Source of the DNA: an uncultured Prevotella sp.
Lineage (GTDB): Bacteria > Bacteroidota > Bacteroidia > Bacteroidales > Bacteroidaceae
Length of the DNA stretch: 24,342 nt
Assembly (NCBI GenBank): GCA_947304695.1
Contig: CAMZBS010000028.1
Location: forward strand, 1 to 24,342
Direction of reading: 5' to 3'
In this document: one piece after another, positions 1-7,779 of the stretch
How the letters are laid out: every line of letters starts with the position of its first letter
Position numbering within the stretch: the first letter of the stretch is position 1
Program-made: the position numbers and the translations under genes
Notes under the pieces: generated by a model
The model's input: only the letters and a program-made list of their open reading frames with translations
Database searches by the model: none
Told to the model about the DNA's origin: nothing

Positions 1-941
1 GAGAAGTTGGTGTTCGAACCGGCATTGTAGAACGAGAACTGTCCGCCGATGAGCAGGCTCGACTTATGGTGACTGGCCGAGAACGGACCGCAGAAGGCGG
101 CGCAGGCCTCGCCGTTGGCCATATAGGAGTTGGCAAAGAACAGGCTGGCCTCAGCCGTAAATCCGTTGGTAATCTGGCAGGCTTCGCCCACAAAGCAGTC
201 CTGCATCTTCACTGAGTTGTTGATAGAGCAGCCGTCGCAGATAATGGAGTTCTCACAGATGACACCAGTGCCGATGTAGACGCTGGCATCCTCGTTGCTG
301 AGAATGGTACACTCAGAGAGGCGGGCGGCTCCGCTAATCTCGCAGTCGCCCTTGATGACGGTGTTGGTGATTTCCTTGGTGTTGATAATCTTCACGCGGT
401 TACCAATAAGGCCGCGATCAGGTGTCGACACACGAACTTCGTCGTCGATAAGTGCCTTCAGGCGCCTGGTCAGTTCCTTGTCACCATTATGCTTCACCAT
501 GAAGGCGGCCAGCTGAGAGTTCAGTTCGCGGAACAACGTCACGTTGCCGTCACCCATTTCGTTCAGCACCGAGATAGTACTTCCGGCTCCGTAGGTGGCT
601 CCCTCGGTGGTCTCGATGGTCGAGATGTTCGAGATGTAGCAGTCGTCACCGATGGTGTAGTTGTTGATGAAGTTACCCACCTTCTCAATGAGGCAGTCGT
701 TGCCCACGATGACGTTGCGCAGCGTGGCGTCGTTGATACCAGAGTGCTTGAAAAAGTCCTTGCTCACTTCCACCTGCTTGTGGAACGAGCCCAGGCGGAT
801 GTCGCCATAGAGCACCACGCGGTGGAAGTTATAGGGTTTGAAGTCCTCGGCCACCAGCACCCTGTTCCAGTCCTCGGCCCAGCAGCCGTTCTGCTCAAGC
901 ACATTGATTTCCTGTTCGTTCAGTAGTCTGTATTCTCCCAT
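1..941 (-). CDS. DUF4954 family left-handed beta-helix protein, N-terminal part (cut by window edge)
   Basis: The gene reads from an ATG at 941 and is still open at base 1, so about 313 N-terminal residues are visible. The opening (MGEYRLLNEQEINVLEQNG) and later stretches such as EITNTVIKGDCEISGA, YIGTGVICENSI and GEACAAFCGPFSASHHKSS match my memory of the DUF4954 family of Bacteroidetes, usually about 650-700 residues. Hexapeptide-like periodicity (repeated I/V-G-D/N-x-x-I) points to a left-handed beta-helix as in acyl- and sugar-nucleotide transferases. The substrate is unknown. No signal peptide is visible, so it should be cytoplasmic. It starts 24 bp after the stop of the frameshifted gene and no TAnnTTTG promoter is evident there, so it probably belongs to the same minus-strand transcript as hflX. 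Confidence 0.8.
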   Translation of the reverse strand, partial: MGEYRLLNEQEINVLEQNGCWAEDWNRVLVAEDFKPYNFHRVVLYGDIRLGSFHKQVEVSKDFFKHSGINDATLRNVIVGNDCLIEKVGNFINNYTIGDDCYISNISTIETTEGATYGAGSTISVLNEMGDGNVTLFRELNSQLAAFMVKHNGDKELTRRLKALIDDEVRVSTPDRGLIGNRVKIINTKEITNTVIKGDCEISGAARLSECTILSNEDASVYIGTGVICENSIICDGCSINNSVKMQDCFVGEACQITNGFTAEASLFFANSYMANGEACAAFCGPFSASHHKSSLLIGGQFSFYNAGSNTNF

Positions 942-965
942 AAAAGTATTTCGTTTAGTGTATAT

Positions 966-1504
966 TTATATCCTTTTTTTTCTATCTTCATAAGACTCTA
1001 CCACTCGCTGGTCGCCATCATTCTTGCCGAAGAGGCCCACGTCGAATATCCTGCGGCAGCGTATGCAGCGGTTGTTATGGGCAAAAACGTTTACCCATCC
1101 GCTGACCGCGGTCTTCTTCCAGGTTTCGGGGCTCCAGTATCTGGTCACGATTTTGTTGCCGCTGAGGTCAGTGTGTGTCTTGGTCTTGACAACCCTGCGT
1201 CGTCCACCCGTTCCAGCCATCTCACACGTGTCCATCCGACCTTTTCCTTGTCATCATTGCGATAGACCAAGCCCCAGTCGCCCAATTCGGCATTGGTGAA
1301 GACAATCTCGCCCTCGCTGAGCGTGAACAGCACCTCGGAGGTGTCAGTGAACGTCTTGTGAACTTCAATGCCGTTCTGTGGGGCACGATAGTACTTTGTA
1401 CAGCATGCCAGCATAAGAACCGCCATCACGCCGAGCAGCTTCATCATCAGGCTGCCCCGTGTGGTTTTGACCGTTCCTGTAGAGTTGGCTTCGTTATTGG
1501 TCAT
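966..1504 (-). pseudogene. Small lipoprotein with SH3-like region, split by a -1 frameshift
   Basis: The first half reads from 1504 (ATG; GTG at 1510 or ATG at 1450 are alternatives). It has a lipoprotein-like signal (MMKLLGVMAVLMLACC, Cys about 36 residues from the 1504 start) and a short SH3-like stretch ending in GWTRVRWLERV. That frame then turns into low-quality sequence and stops at 1145. The frame offset by one base carries what looks like the natural continuation (VVKTKTHTDLSGNKIVTRYW, then VSGWVNVFAHNNRCIRCRR and VGLFGKND) and stops at 966. One base seems missing between about 1190 and 1215. Joined, the product would be about 180 residues. Function unknown; a C-x-x-C pair is visible. 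It lies 2 bp after hflX, so it is co-transcribed. A sequencing or assembly error would give the same picture. Confidence 0.65.
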
Positions 1505-1506
1505 AG

Positions 1507-2820
1507 TCACTCTGTTGGGTAAAGAAAATCGTTGTAGGGGTACTTCTGCACATGAAGTTCGCGCACCTTATTATATAGTAACGTGCGAAGGTTGTCAATA
1601 TTATGCTTCTGACGTGCAGAAATAAAAATACAATCATCGTGGAGCTTGGCCATCCATGTTTTCTGGAGTTCGTCGAGCGAGATATTTTCGCGGGTGGGCG
1701 GTGTCAGATCGTCTTCGTCCTGGGGAGTCCAGCGGTAGGCATCAATCTTGTTGAAGAGTAACATGCGGGGTGTTTCAGCACAGCCCAAGTCAGCCAGTGT
1801 CTGGTCGACCACGTTGATCTGTTCCTCGAAGTCGGGATGACTGATGTCGACCACATGCACCAACAGGTCAGCCTCGCGCACCTCGTCGAGTGTCGACTTA
1901 AACGACTCAACAAGGTCCGAGGGAAGTTTGCGGATAAAGCCCACAGTGTCGGCCAGCAAGAAGGGCAGGTTGTCGATGGTCACCTTGCGCACGGTGGTGT
2001 CAAGTGTGGCAAAGAGCTTGTTCTCAGCAAAGACGTCACTCTTGGCCAGCAGGTTCATGAGCGTAGACTTACCCACGTTTGTATAGCCTACGAGTGCCAC
2101 ACGGATGAGCCTTCCGCGGTTCTTGCGTTGCGTGGTCTTCTGCTGGTCAATCTCCTGCAGGCGCTGCTTCAATAGCGTAATACGTTGCAGGATGATACGG
2201 CGGTCCATCTCCAGCTGTGTCTCACCAGGGCCACGCAGTCCTACGGTGCCCTTGCCACCGCCGCCACCAGAGCCGCCACCCTGTCGTTCCAGGTGGGTCC
2301 ACAAGCGTTGCAGGCGGGGCAGCATGTAGCGGTGCTGTGCCAATTCCACCTGCGCCTTGGCCTCGGCGGTCTGTGCCCGCATGGCAAAGATGTCGAGAAT
2401 GAGGCTGGTGCGGTCGAGTATCTTCACCTGCAGTTCCTTCTCGATGTTGCGCATCTGCTTGGCAGAGAGTTCATCGTCGAAGATGACCATGCCCACGGGC
2501 TGGGGAGCTTTTGAGTCGTCTAACAGTCCCTGAGCAAAGAGTGAGGCATCCTGATTGTCCAGCCACTCGTCGTAGGCATCCTGACAGTCTTTAATATATT
2601 GCTTGATTTCGAGCAGTTTGCCACTGCCCACATAAGTGGTCTGACTGGGGCCGCCCACCTTCTGGGTGAACCGCTTCACGGTGTGGGCACCGGCTGTAGT
2701 GGCCAGGAACTCCAGTTCATCAAGATACTCCTGGGTCTTGGCTTCGTCCTGCTCCTTGGTGATGAGGCCCACGAGCACAGCAGTCTCGGCCTTGGCCTCG
2801 GAAATAACAAATTCCTTCAT
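1507..2820 (-). CDS. hflX: Ribosome-associated GTPase HflX
   Basis: 437 residues, full length. The N-terminal HflX domain (about 1-180) ends in a glycine-rich linker (GGGSGGGGGKG, 181-191), followed by the family signature GLRGPGETQLEMDRR (194-208). The GTPase domain shows G1 GYTNVGKS (245-252), G3 DTVG (291-294) and G4 NKID (357-360). HflX binds the large ribosomal subunit and rescues or splits stalled ribosomes, and acts in the cytoplasm. Residues about 80-105 (around QDAYDEWLDNQDASLF) form an extra acidic stretch compared with short homologs. The ATG at 2820 lies 4 bp after the stop of the upstream secreted-protein gene, and the stop at 1507 abuts the lipoprotein gene, so the three genes probably share a transcript. 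Confidence 0.95.
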   Translation of the reverse strand: MKEFVISEAKAETAVLVGLITKEQDEAKTQEYLDELEFLATTAGAHTVKRFTQKVGGPSQTTYVGSGKLLEIKQYIKDCQDAYDEWLDNQDASLFAQGLLDDSKAPQPVGMVIFDDELSAKQMRNIEKELQVKILDRTSLILDIFAMRAQTAEAKAQVELAQHRYMLPRLQRLWTHLERQGGGSGGGGGKGTVGLRGPGETQLEMDRRIILQRITLLKQRLQEIDQQKTTQRKNRGRLIRVALVGYTNVGKSTLMNLLAKSDVFAENKLFATLDTTVRKVTIDNLPFLLADTVGFIRKLPSDLVESFKSTLDEVREADLLVHVVDISHPDFEEQINVVDQTLADLGCAETPRMLLFNKIDAYRWTPQDEDDLTPPTRENISLDELQKTWMAKLHDDCIFISARQKHNIDNLRTLLYNKVRELHVQKYPYNDFLYPTE

Positions 2821-2824
2821 GGGC

Positions 2825-3718
2825 CTACGGCTTTAGCTTCATGGTGCCCGTCATTTTGATTTTCTGGCCCATCATGTTGATGGTGCTTTCAGTGGCAACG
2901 GTCTCCACCCAGCCATTGCTGCCCATCTGGCAGTCTGTCTTTTCCTCCGATTCCATCTTCAGCATGCCCGTAGCCAGCACGGCATCGATGTTGTCGCGTA
3001 TCATTCCTGCCTGCTGGGGCATGAGCGTTTCCACCTTGTTCAGGATGAGACGCTTCAAGTCTTCACTGGTCATGGTGCTCTTAGCGGTGGAGGACACCTT
3101 GTGCCCATCGACGGTGTAGGTGCGCTGCATCTTCATCTCCTGTGCGTTTACGAAGTCTTCCTTCATGCCGGTGGCAAGTGTCCTGCCGGTCAGGAAGAAG
3201 GGACTGGTGGGAGTGGCGGTCAGGGTGCGGAGGAAAGCTTCCTCAGTGGCAGCATCGCCCACCATCTTGATCATAGCGTCGCGCGAGATCATCTGAGCTG
3301 CCTCAGGTTGTTCCTCAACGAGCCGACTGTAGACCTTGTCCAAGGCATCGAGACTGGCCTGACGCACCTCGTCGATGTTGATAAGGTGCTGCACACGGCC
3401 TTCACGGTCTACCTGTAGGTTCAGCTGCTGGGTCAGGATGGTGTTCTCCACAATCTGTGTCAGGTCTTCCAGCAGGTTGCCCTCGGCAGCTTCGCCGTCC
3501 TTTGTGGTCTTTACGGTCACGATGTAACCATCGGACGTGGCCTCGGTTACAGCATATTCCACTTCAGACTTTATGGTCTTCCCATTTCCAGCTACGGAAA
3601 CATTGGCCTCACAGTCGTAAACGTGTTTCTGACCTACCTTCATGGCGGGCACGAACTTCACTTGGGCCTGAACAAGCAAGCACACCATCGTGAGCGTAAT
3701 CAACAGGATTCTTCTCAT
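2825..3718 (-). CDS. Secreted or periplasmic protein of unknown function
   Basis: 297 residues beginning with a clear signal peptide (MRRILLITLTMVCLLVQAQ). The mature part is polar, with beta-rich stretches (GQKHVYDCEANVSV; EVEYAVTEATSDGYIVTVKT) and helical segments in the middle. The C-terminal MGSNGWVETVATESTINM followed by GQKIKMTGTMKLKP suggests a lipid- or ligand-binding barrel-like fold. I do not recognise a named domain with certainty; it resembles small Bacteroidales DUF families (DUF6263-like is a guess). It is the first gene of the minus-strand hflX cluster, with a good promoter 40-70 bp upstream. Start chosen because the signal peptide begins at this ATG. Confidence 0.75.
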   Translation of the reverse strand: MRRILLITLTMVCLLVQAQVKFVPAMKVGQKHVYDCEANVSVAGNGKTIKSEVEYAVTEATSDGYIVTVKTTKDGEAAEGNLLEDLTQIVENTILTQQLNLQVDREGRVQHLINIDEVRQASLDALDKVYSRLVEEQPEAAQMISRDAMIKMVGDAATEEAFLRTLTATPTSPFFLTGRTLATGMKEDFVNAQEMKMQRTYTVDGHKVSSTAKSTMTSEDLKRLILNKVETLMPQQAGMIRDNIDAVLATGMLKMESEEKTDCQMGSNGWVETVATESTINMMGQKIKMTGTMKLKP

Positions 3719-3758
3719 TGTGTTGTTTTTAATAAGTAGCTTAATGAATTATTGCGTG

Positions 3759-3790
3759 CAAAAATACTAAATCTGTGTGACATACGCAAA
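3759..3790 (-). promoter_or_regulatory. Bacteroidetes-type promoter for the unknown secreted protein-hflX cluster
   Basis: On the minus strand a TATTTTTG element (TAnnTTTG, 3759-3766) is preceded by TTTG (3787-3790) with a 20-bp spacer. This matches the -7/-33 consensus of the Bacteroidetes primary sigma factor. The ATG of the next gene follows about 41 bp downstream. Confidence 0.65.
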
Positions 3791-3840
3791 AGAAAGTAAA
3801 AAATCTTAGAACGACTGATACATTTTCCAGATATTTTGCG

Positions 3841-3848
3841 TATATTTG
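3841..3848 (+). promoter_or_regulatory. -7 element (TATATTTG) of the pectin operon
   Basis: TATATTTG matches TAnnTTTG and lies 29 bp before the ATG of the PL11 gene, giving a leader of roughly 25 nt. No clear TTTG -33 element sits 19-21 bp upstream, which would fit a promoter that needs an activator. It is divergent from the hflX-cluster promoter, about 75 bp away. Confidence 0.5.
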
Positions 3849-3877
3849 CAGACTGTTACCAAACAAGACTAATCTAC

Positions 3878-5755
3878 ATGACAAAAAAACTACTGATTGC
3901 CCTTCCCATCCTTTGCTGTGCAACGGCATTTGCGCAGCCCCGCTACGACTATTCGCAGCTACAGACTGAACGGCTGAACCGGGGTGTAGTGGCTATCCGC
4001 CAGGATGACGGCAAAGTGGCCGTGAGCTGGCGCATTCTGCGTGACGACCAGAAAGGAGAGCCCTTCGACATCTACCGTAACGGAGAAAAGCTGAACGCCC
4101 AGCCACTGACCAGCGGCGGCTCGTTCTTTGTTGACGAACATCCGCTTGAAGCCAAAGCCACCTACGAGGTGCGGGGCGGCAGCACTGCGGGCAGCTTCGA
4201 CTTCAACCCCCTGTCGCCTGCGGGCTACCTGCCTGTGAGCATTGAGAAGCCAGAGGGAGGAGAGACACCCGACGGCCGCCGCTACGGCTATTCGGCCAAC
4301 GACTGCAGCGTGGGTGATGTGGACGGCGACGGACAATATGAGATATTCGTGAAATGGGATCCGTCGAACGCCCATGACAATGCTCATGACGGCTATACCG
4401 GCCCTACTCTTTTTGACTGCTACCGCCTGAATGGGGAACGCCTCTGGCGCATCGACATGGGGCGCAACATACGCAGTGGTGCCCACTACGTGCCTTTCAT
4501 TGTCTATGACCTGGATGGTGACGGCAAAGCCGAGCTAATGGTAAAGACGGCCGACGGAACCCGTGACGGCGAAGGTCGCGTGATTGGCGATTCCCTTGTG
4601 GACTACCGCAACAAGGCGGGGCGCATCCTCGATGGCCCGGAGTTCATCAGCGTATTCAATGGCCTTACTGGTGCCGTCATGTACACGGCACCCTATATCC
4701 CTGAGCGCGGCAATGTGCGCCAGTGGGGTGACAACCGGGGCAACCGCTCAGAACGCTATCTGGCCGCCGTTGGCTACCTGGGCACCACAAACAATGGAAA
4801 GAGCGTTCCTTCTGCCATCTTCTGCCGAGGCTACTACACGCGTACCGTCATTGCTGCCTGGGACTGGGACGGAAAGAAGCTGATAAGTCGGAAGGTGTTC
4901 GACACAAATGCTCCAGGCGATGGCAGCTATGCCGGGCAGGGCAACCACAACCTGCGCGTGGCCGATGTGGACGGCGACGGACTTGACGAGATTACCTACG
5001 GCTCTATGGCCTTGGATCACGACCTAAGCGGCCTCTACAACACGGGCATGGGGCACGGCGATGCCATCCATTTGGTAGCCGACCCCAAGGACGACCGCCT
5101 GTATATCTGGGACTGCCATGAGAACAAACGTGACGGAAGCGACTTCCGCGACGCAAGGACGGGCAAAGTCGTATTCCAGATTAAAAGCCGAACCGACGTG
5201 GGACGCGCTATGGCCGCCGACATAGACCCCACCAATCCCGGTGTGGAGATGTGGAGTACCGACAGCCACGGCATAAGAACGATGACAGGAGCCCTTCTCA
5301 ATCCCCCCGAAGGAGGGACAAATGAAGACTCAAGACCTTTCATTCCTCCTTCGGGGGAAATAAGAAGGGGACTGCCTGTGAACTTCGGCATTTGGTGGGA
5401 CGGCGACCTGCTGCGCGAACTGCTCGACCATTCCACCGTATGGAAATACAACTGGGAAAGCAAGGGCGTTGATGCAGTGCAGAAGTTGGACGGCATGTTC
5501 AACAACGGCACGAAGTCGAACCCCTGCCTTTCAGCCGACATACTGGGTGACTGGCGTGAAGAGGTCATCGTACGCGACAGGGAGTCGACCGAACTGCGCA
5601 TCTGCGTCACGACCATCCCAACACAGTACCGCATCAACTGTCTCATGCAGGACATTCCCTATCGTCTCTCGGTGGCCTACCAGAACGTGGGCTACAACCA
5701 ACCGCCCGAAACCGGGTTCTACTTAGGCCCTGACCGTACTGACTATTTGAAATAA
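3878..5755 (+). CDS. Rhamnogalacturonan lyase, polysaccharide lyase family 11
   Basis: 625 residues from the ATG at 3878, chosen because MTKKLLIALPILCCATAFAQ is a good signal peptide; an upstream in-frame ATG at 3836 would overlap the promoter. It cleaves rhamnose-galacturonate bonds in the rhamnogalacturonan-I backbone by beta-elimination, outside the cell or in the periplasm. The mature protein has the PL11 beta-propeller with repeated calcium-type loops (VGDVDGDGQYEIFVKWDPSN, YDLDGDGKAELMVKTADGT, VADVDGDGLDEITYGSMALD) and the C-terminal block GLPVNFGIWWDGDLLREL, LSADILGDWREEV, YNQPPETGFYLG. About 26 residues (LLNPPEGG to GEIRRG) between the EMWSTDSHGIRTMTG block and GLPVNFG are extra and are encoded by an inverted-repeat element at 5292-5369. 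First gene of a PL11-GH97-GH28 operon. Confidence 0.93.
   Translation: MTKKLLIALPILCCATAFAQPRYDYSQLQTERLNRGVVAIRQDDGKVAVSWRILRDDQKGEPFDIYRNGEKLNAQPLTSGGSFFVDEHPLEAKATYEVRGGSTAGSFDFNPLSPAGYLPVSIEKPEGGETPDGRRYGYSANDCSVGDVDGDGQYEIFVKWDPSNAHDNAHDGYTGPTLFDCYRLNGERLWRIDMGRNIRSGAHYVPFIVYDLDGDGKAELMVKTADGTRDGEGRVIGDSLVDYRNKAGRILDGPEFISVFNGLTGAVMYTAPYIPERGNVRQWGDNRGNRSERYLAAVGYLGTTNNGKSVPSAIFCRGYYTRTVIAAWDWDGKKLISRKVFDTNAPGDGSYAGQGNHNLRVADVDGDGLDEITYGSMALDHDLSGLYNTGMGHGDAIHLVADPKDDRLYIWDCHENKRDGSDFRDARTGKVVFQIKSRTDVGRAMAADIDPTNPGVEMWSTDSHGIRTMTGALLNPPEGGTNEDSRPFIPPSGEIRRGLPVNFGIWWDGDLLRELLDHSTVWKYNWESKGVDAVQKLDGMFNNGTKSNPCLSADILGDWREEVIVRDRESTELRICVTTIPTQYRINCLMQDIPYRLSVAYQNVGYNQPPETGFYLGPDRTDYLK
5292..5369. 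repeat. 78-bp palindromic element inserted in frame in the PL11 gene
   Basis: Inner arms are a perfect 13-bp inverted repeat (CCCCCGAAGGAGG at 5304-5316, complement at 5345-5357). Outer arms are a 7-bp inverted repeat (CCCTTCT at 5292-5298, AGAAGGG at 5363-5369), with equal 5-nt unpaired bulges on both sides. The element is 26 codons long and keeps the reading frame. It looks like an intergenic repetitive element, not part of the lyase fold. Confidence 0.7.
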
Positions 5756-5777
5756 GAAACCAATTATTTTAGTAATA

Positions 5778-7751
5778 ATGAAAAAAATATTCCTTTCCAC
5801 ACTACTGCTTGCGGCTCTGTCCGTCCAGGCAAAAGAGGCAACCGTTAGTTCGCCCAACGGCAAACTTACAGTGACCGTCAGCGACGAGGGCGGCAAAGCC
5901 ACCTACTCTGTGAAACTCAACGGCCAGACCATCCTGCAGCCGTCGCTGCTGGGTTTCGAAGCCAATTTCGGAGATTTCACCCAGGGGCTTGCCATCACCG
6001 CCACCAAGGAGGGCCAGACCGAAAGCCGTTACCAGATGCGGCAGGTGAAGCAGTCGGACATTCATTTCAAAGCCACCACGCTGCTCGTAGACCTCCAGAA
6101 TGCCAAACAGCAGAACATGCAGGTGGAGTTTGTGGTAAAGGACAACGACGTGGCCTTCCGCTACCTCATTCCCCGACAGCAGGGCGACGAGCCGAAGGCT
6201 GCCATCATTGAACGCGAGACCACCTCGTTCCGCATGCCCGACGGAACCACGACCTTCCTCTGTCCGCAGATAGACCCTATGACGGGATGGGAGCGCACCA
6301 AGCCCAGCTATGAAGAAGAATACAAGGCCAATGCCCCCATGACCGACCGCTCACGCTTCGGCCAGGGCTACACCTTCCCCTGTCTGTTCGCACTGCCTGC
6401 GACGGAATCGAAGACCACGGGACACAGTGGTTGGGTGCTTATCTCAGAGACAGGTGTTTCCAGCCTGTATTGCGGTTCACACCTGAGCGACTTCGATGGC
6501 GAGAACGGCTATACGGTGGCCTTCCCCCAGCAGGGAGAGAACAACGGCTTCGGCTCGGCCACAGCCTCTATTCCGCTGCCCGGACAGACACCGTGGCGCA
6601 CTATCACCGTGGGCGAGACGCTGAAGCCCATCGTCGAGACCACCATTCCCTACGATGTAGTGAAGCCCCTCTATGAAGCCAGCGAACAGTACAAGGGCGG
6701 ACGCTACACCTGGAGCTGGCTCATCTGGCAGGACAACAGCATCAACTATGCCGACCAGGTGCAGTTCATCGACCTCGCCGCAGCAATGGGCTATGAATAC
6801 TGCCTCGTCGACAACTGGTGGGATCAGAACATCGGGCGCGAGAAGATTGCCGAGCTGTCACGCTATGCCCAGTCGAAAGGCGTCTCGCTGATGCTCTGGT
6901 ACAACTCTAATGGTCACTGGAGCGACGCACCGCAGACCCCACGCAACTGCATGGACACCAATATTGCACGTGACCGCGAGATGAAATGGCTGCGCTCCAT
7001 AGGTGTGAAAGGCATCAAGGTGGATTTCTTCGGTGGTGACAAGCAGGAAACGATGAGGCTCTACGAGGAAATCCTCTATGATGCCAACCGCTACGGCATA
7101 CAATGCGTGTTCCACGGCTGCACCATTCCCCGGGGCTGGGAGCGCATGTACCCCAACTATGTGTCGTCAGAAGCCGTGCTCGCCAGCGAGAACGTGTACT
7201 TCTCGGAGCATGCGGCCATTCAGGAACCTTTTGAGCTCACCATGCATCCCTTCTGCCGCAATGCCGTGGGAACGATGGACTGGGGCGGTGTAATCATGAA
7301 CAAATACATGTCGAAAGACAACAAGAGCCGCCATACCCGCAAGACGACCGACGTGTTTGAGATGGCAACGGCTTTCACCAATCAGACAGCTGTGCAGTGT
7401 GTGGCCATGCAACCCAACAATCTCGGTGAGCTGCCCGACGTGGAACTTGATTTCCTCAAGCGCATTCCCACCACCTGGGATGAGACACGCTTCATCGACG
7501 GCTATCCAGGAAAGTACGTTGTCCTGGCCCGCCGCCAGGGACAGCAGTGGTGGGTGGCAGGTCTGAACGCTACAAAACAGCCGCTCCGGCTGACGATTGA
7601 TGTGGCCCCATACGGTCTGAAGACCCAGCTCTGCGACCGTGTTGACAAGAAAAGCGGAGCCGTCAGCACCGTGCAGGGCGACTTGAAAGTCAACAAGAAA
7701 GGCATGACCGAGATTGTTATACAACCCAACGGTGGCATTATCCTGTTCTGA
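5778..7751 (+). CDS. GH97 glycoside hydrolase, retaining alpha-galactosidase type
   Basis: 657 residues with signal peptide MKKIFLSTLLLAALSVQA. The N-terminal beta-sandwich of GH97 (about 20-290) is followed by the (beta/alpha)8 barrel (about 300-560; TWSWLIWQDN, YEYCLVDNWWDQNIG) and a C-terminal beta domain. D416 in KGIKVDFFGGDKQ fits the nucleophile of the retaining branch, and E471 in SSEAVLASENVYF fits the acid/base (assignments from memory of the Bacteroides enzyme). The inverting SusB branch has glutamates instead. Likely role: removing alpha-galactosyl side groups from pectic or related glycans in the periplasm. It lies 22 bp after the PL11 stop and 28 bp before GH28, so it is in the same operon. 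An alpha-glucosidase specificity cannot be excluded. Confidence 0.9.
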   Translation: MKKIFLSTLLLAALSVQAKEATVSSPNGKLTVTVSDEGGKATYSVKLNGQTILQPSLLGFEANFGDFTQGLAITATKEGQTESRYQMRQVKQSDIHFKATTLLVDLQNAKQQNMQVEFVVKDNDVAFRYLIPRQQGDEPKAAIIERETTSFRMPDGTTTFLCPQIDPMTGWERTKPSYEEEYKANAPMTDRSRFGQGYTFPCLFALPATESKTTGHSGWVLISETGVSSLYCGSHLSDFDGENGYTVAFPQQGENNGFGSATASIPLPGQTPWRTITVGETLKPIVETTIPYDVVKPLYEASEQYKGGRYTWSWLIWQDNSINYADQVQFIDLAAAMGYEYCLVDNWWDQNIGREKIAELSRYAQSKGVSLMLWYNSNGHWSDAPQTPRNCMDTNIARDREMKWLRSIGVKGIKVDFFGGDKQETMRLYEEILYDANRYGIQCVFHGCTIPRGWERMYPNYVSSEAVLASENVYFSEHAAIQEPFELTMHPFCRNAVGTMDWGGVIMNKYMSKDNKSRHTRKTTDVFEMATAFTNQTAVQCVAMQPNNLGELPDVELDFLKRIPTTWDETRFIDGYPGKYVVLARRQGQQWWVAGLNATKQPLRLTIDVAPYGLKTQLCDRVDKKSGAVSTVQGDLKVNKKGMTEIVIQPNGGIILF

Positions 7752-7779
7752 ACTATGAACTAATAAAACTATAAAACGT

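Noticed and set aside
1190..1215. Programmed -1 frameshift site in the lipoprotein gene
   Set aside because: No X-XXY-YYZ slippery heptamer is visible in this interval. The A8 run at about 973-980 lies far downstream near the stop.
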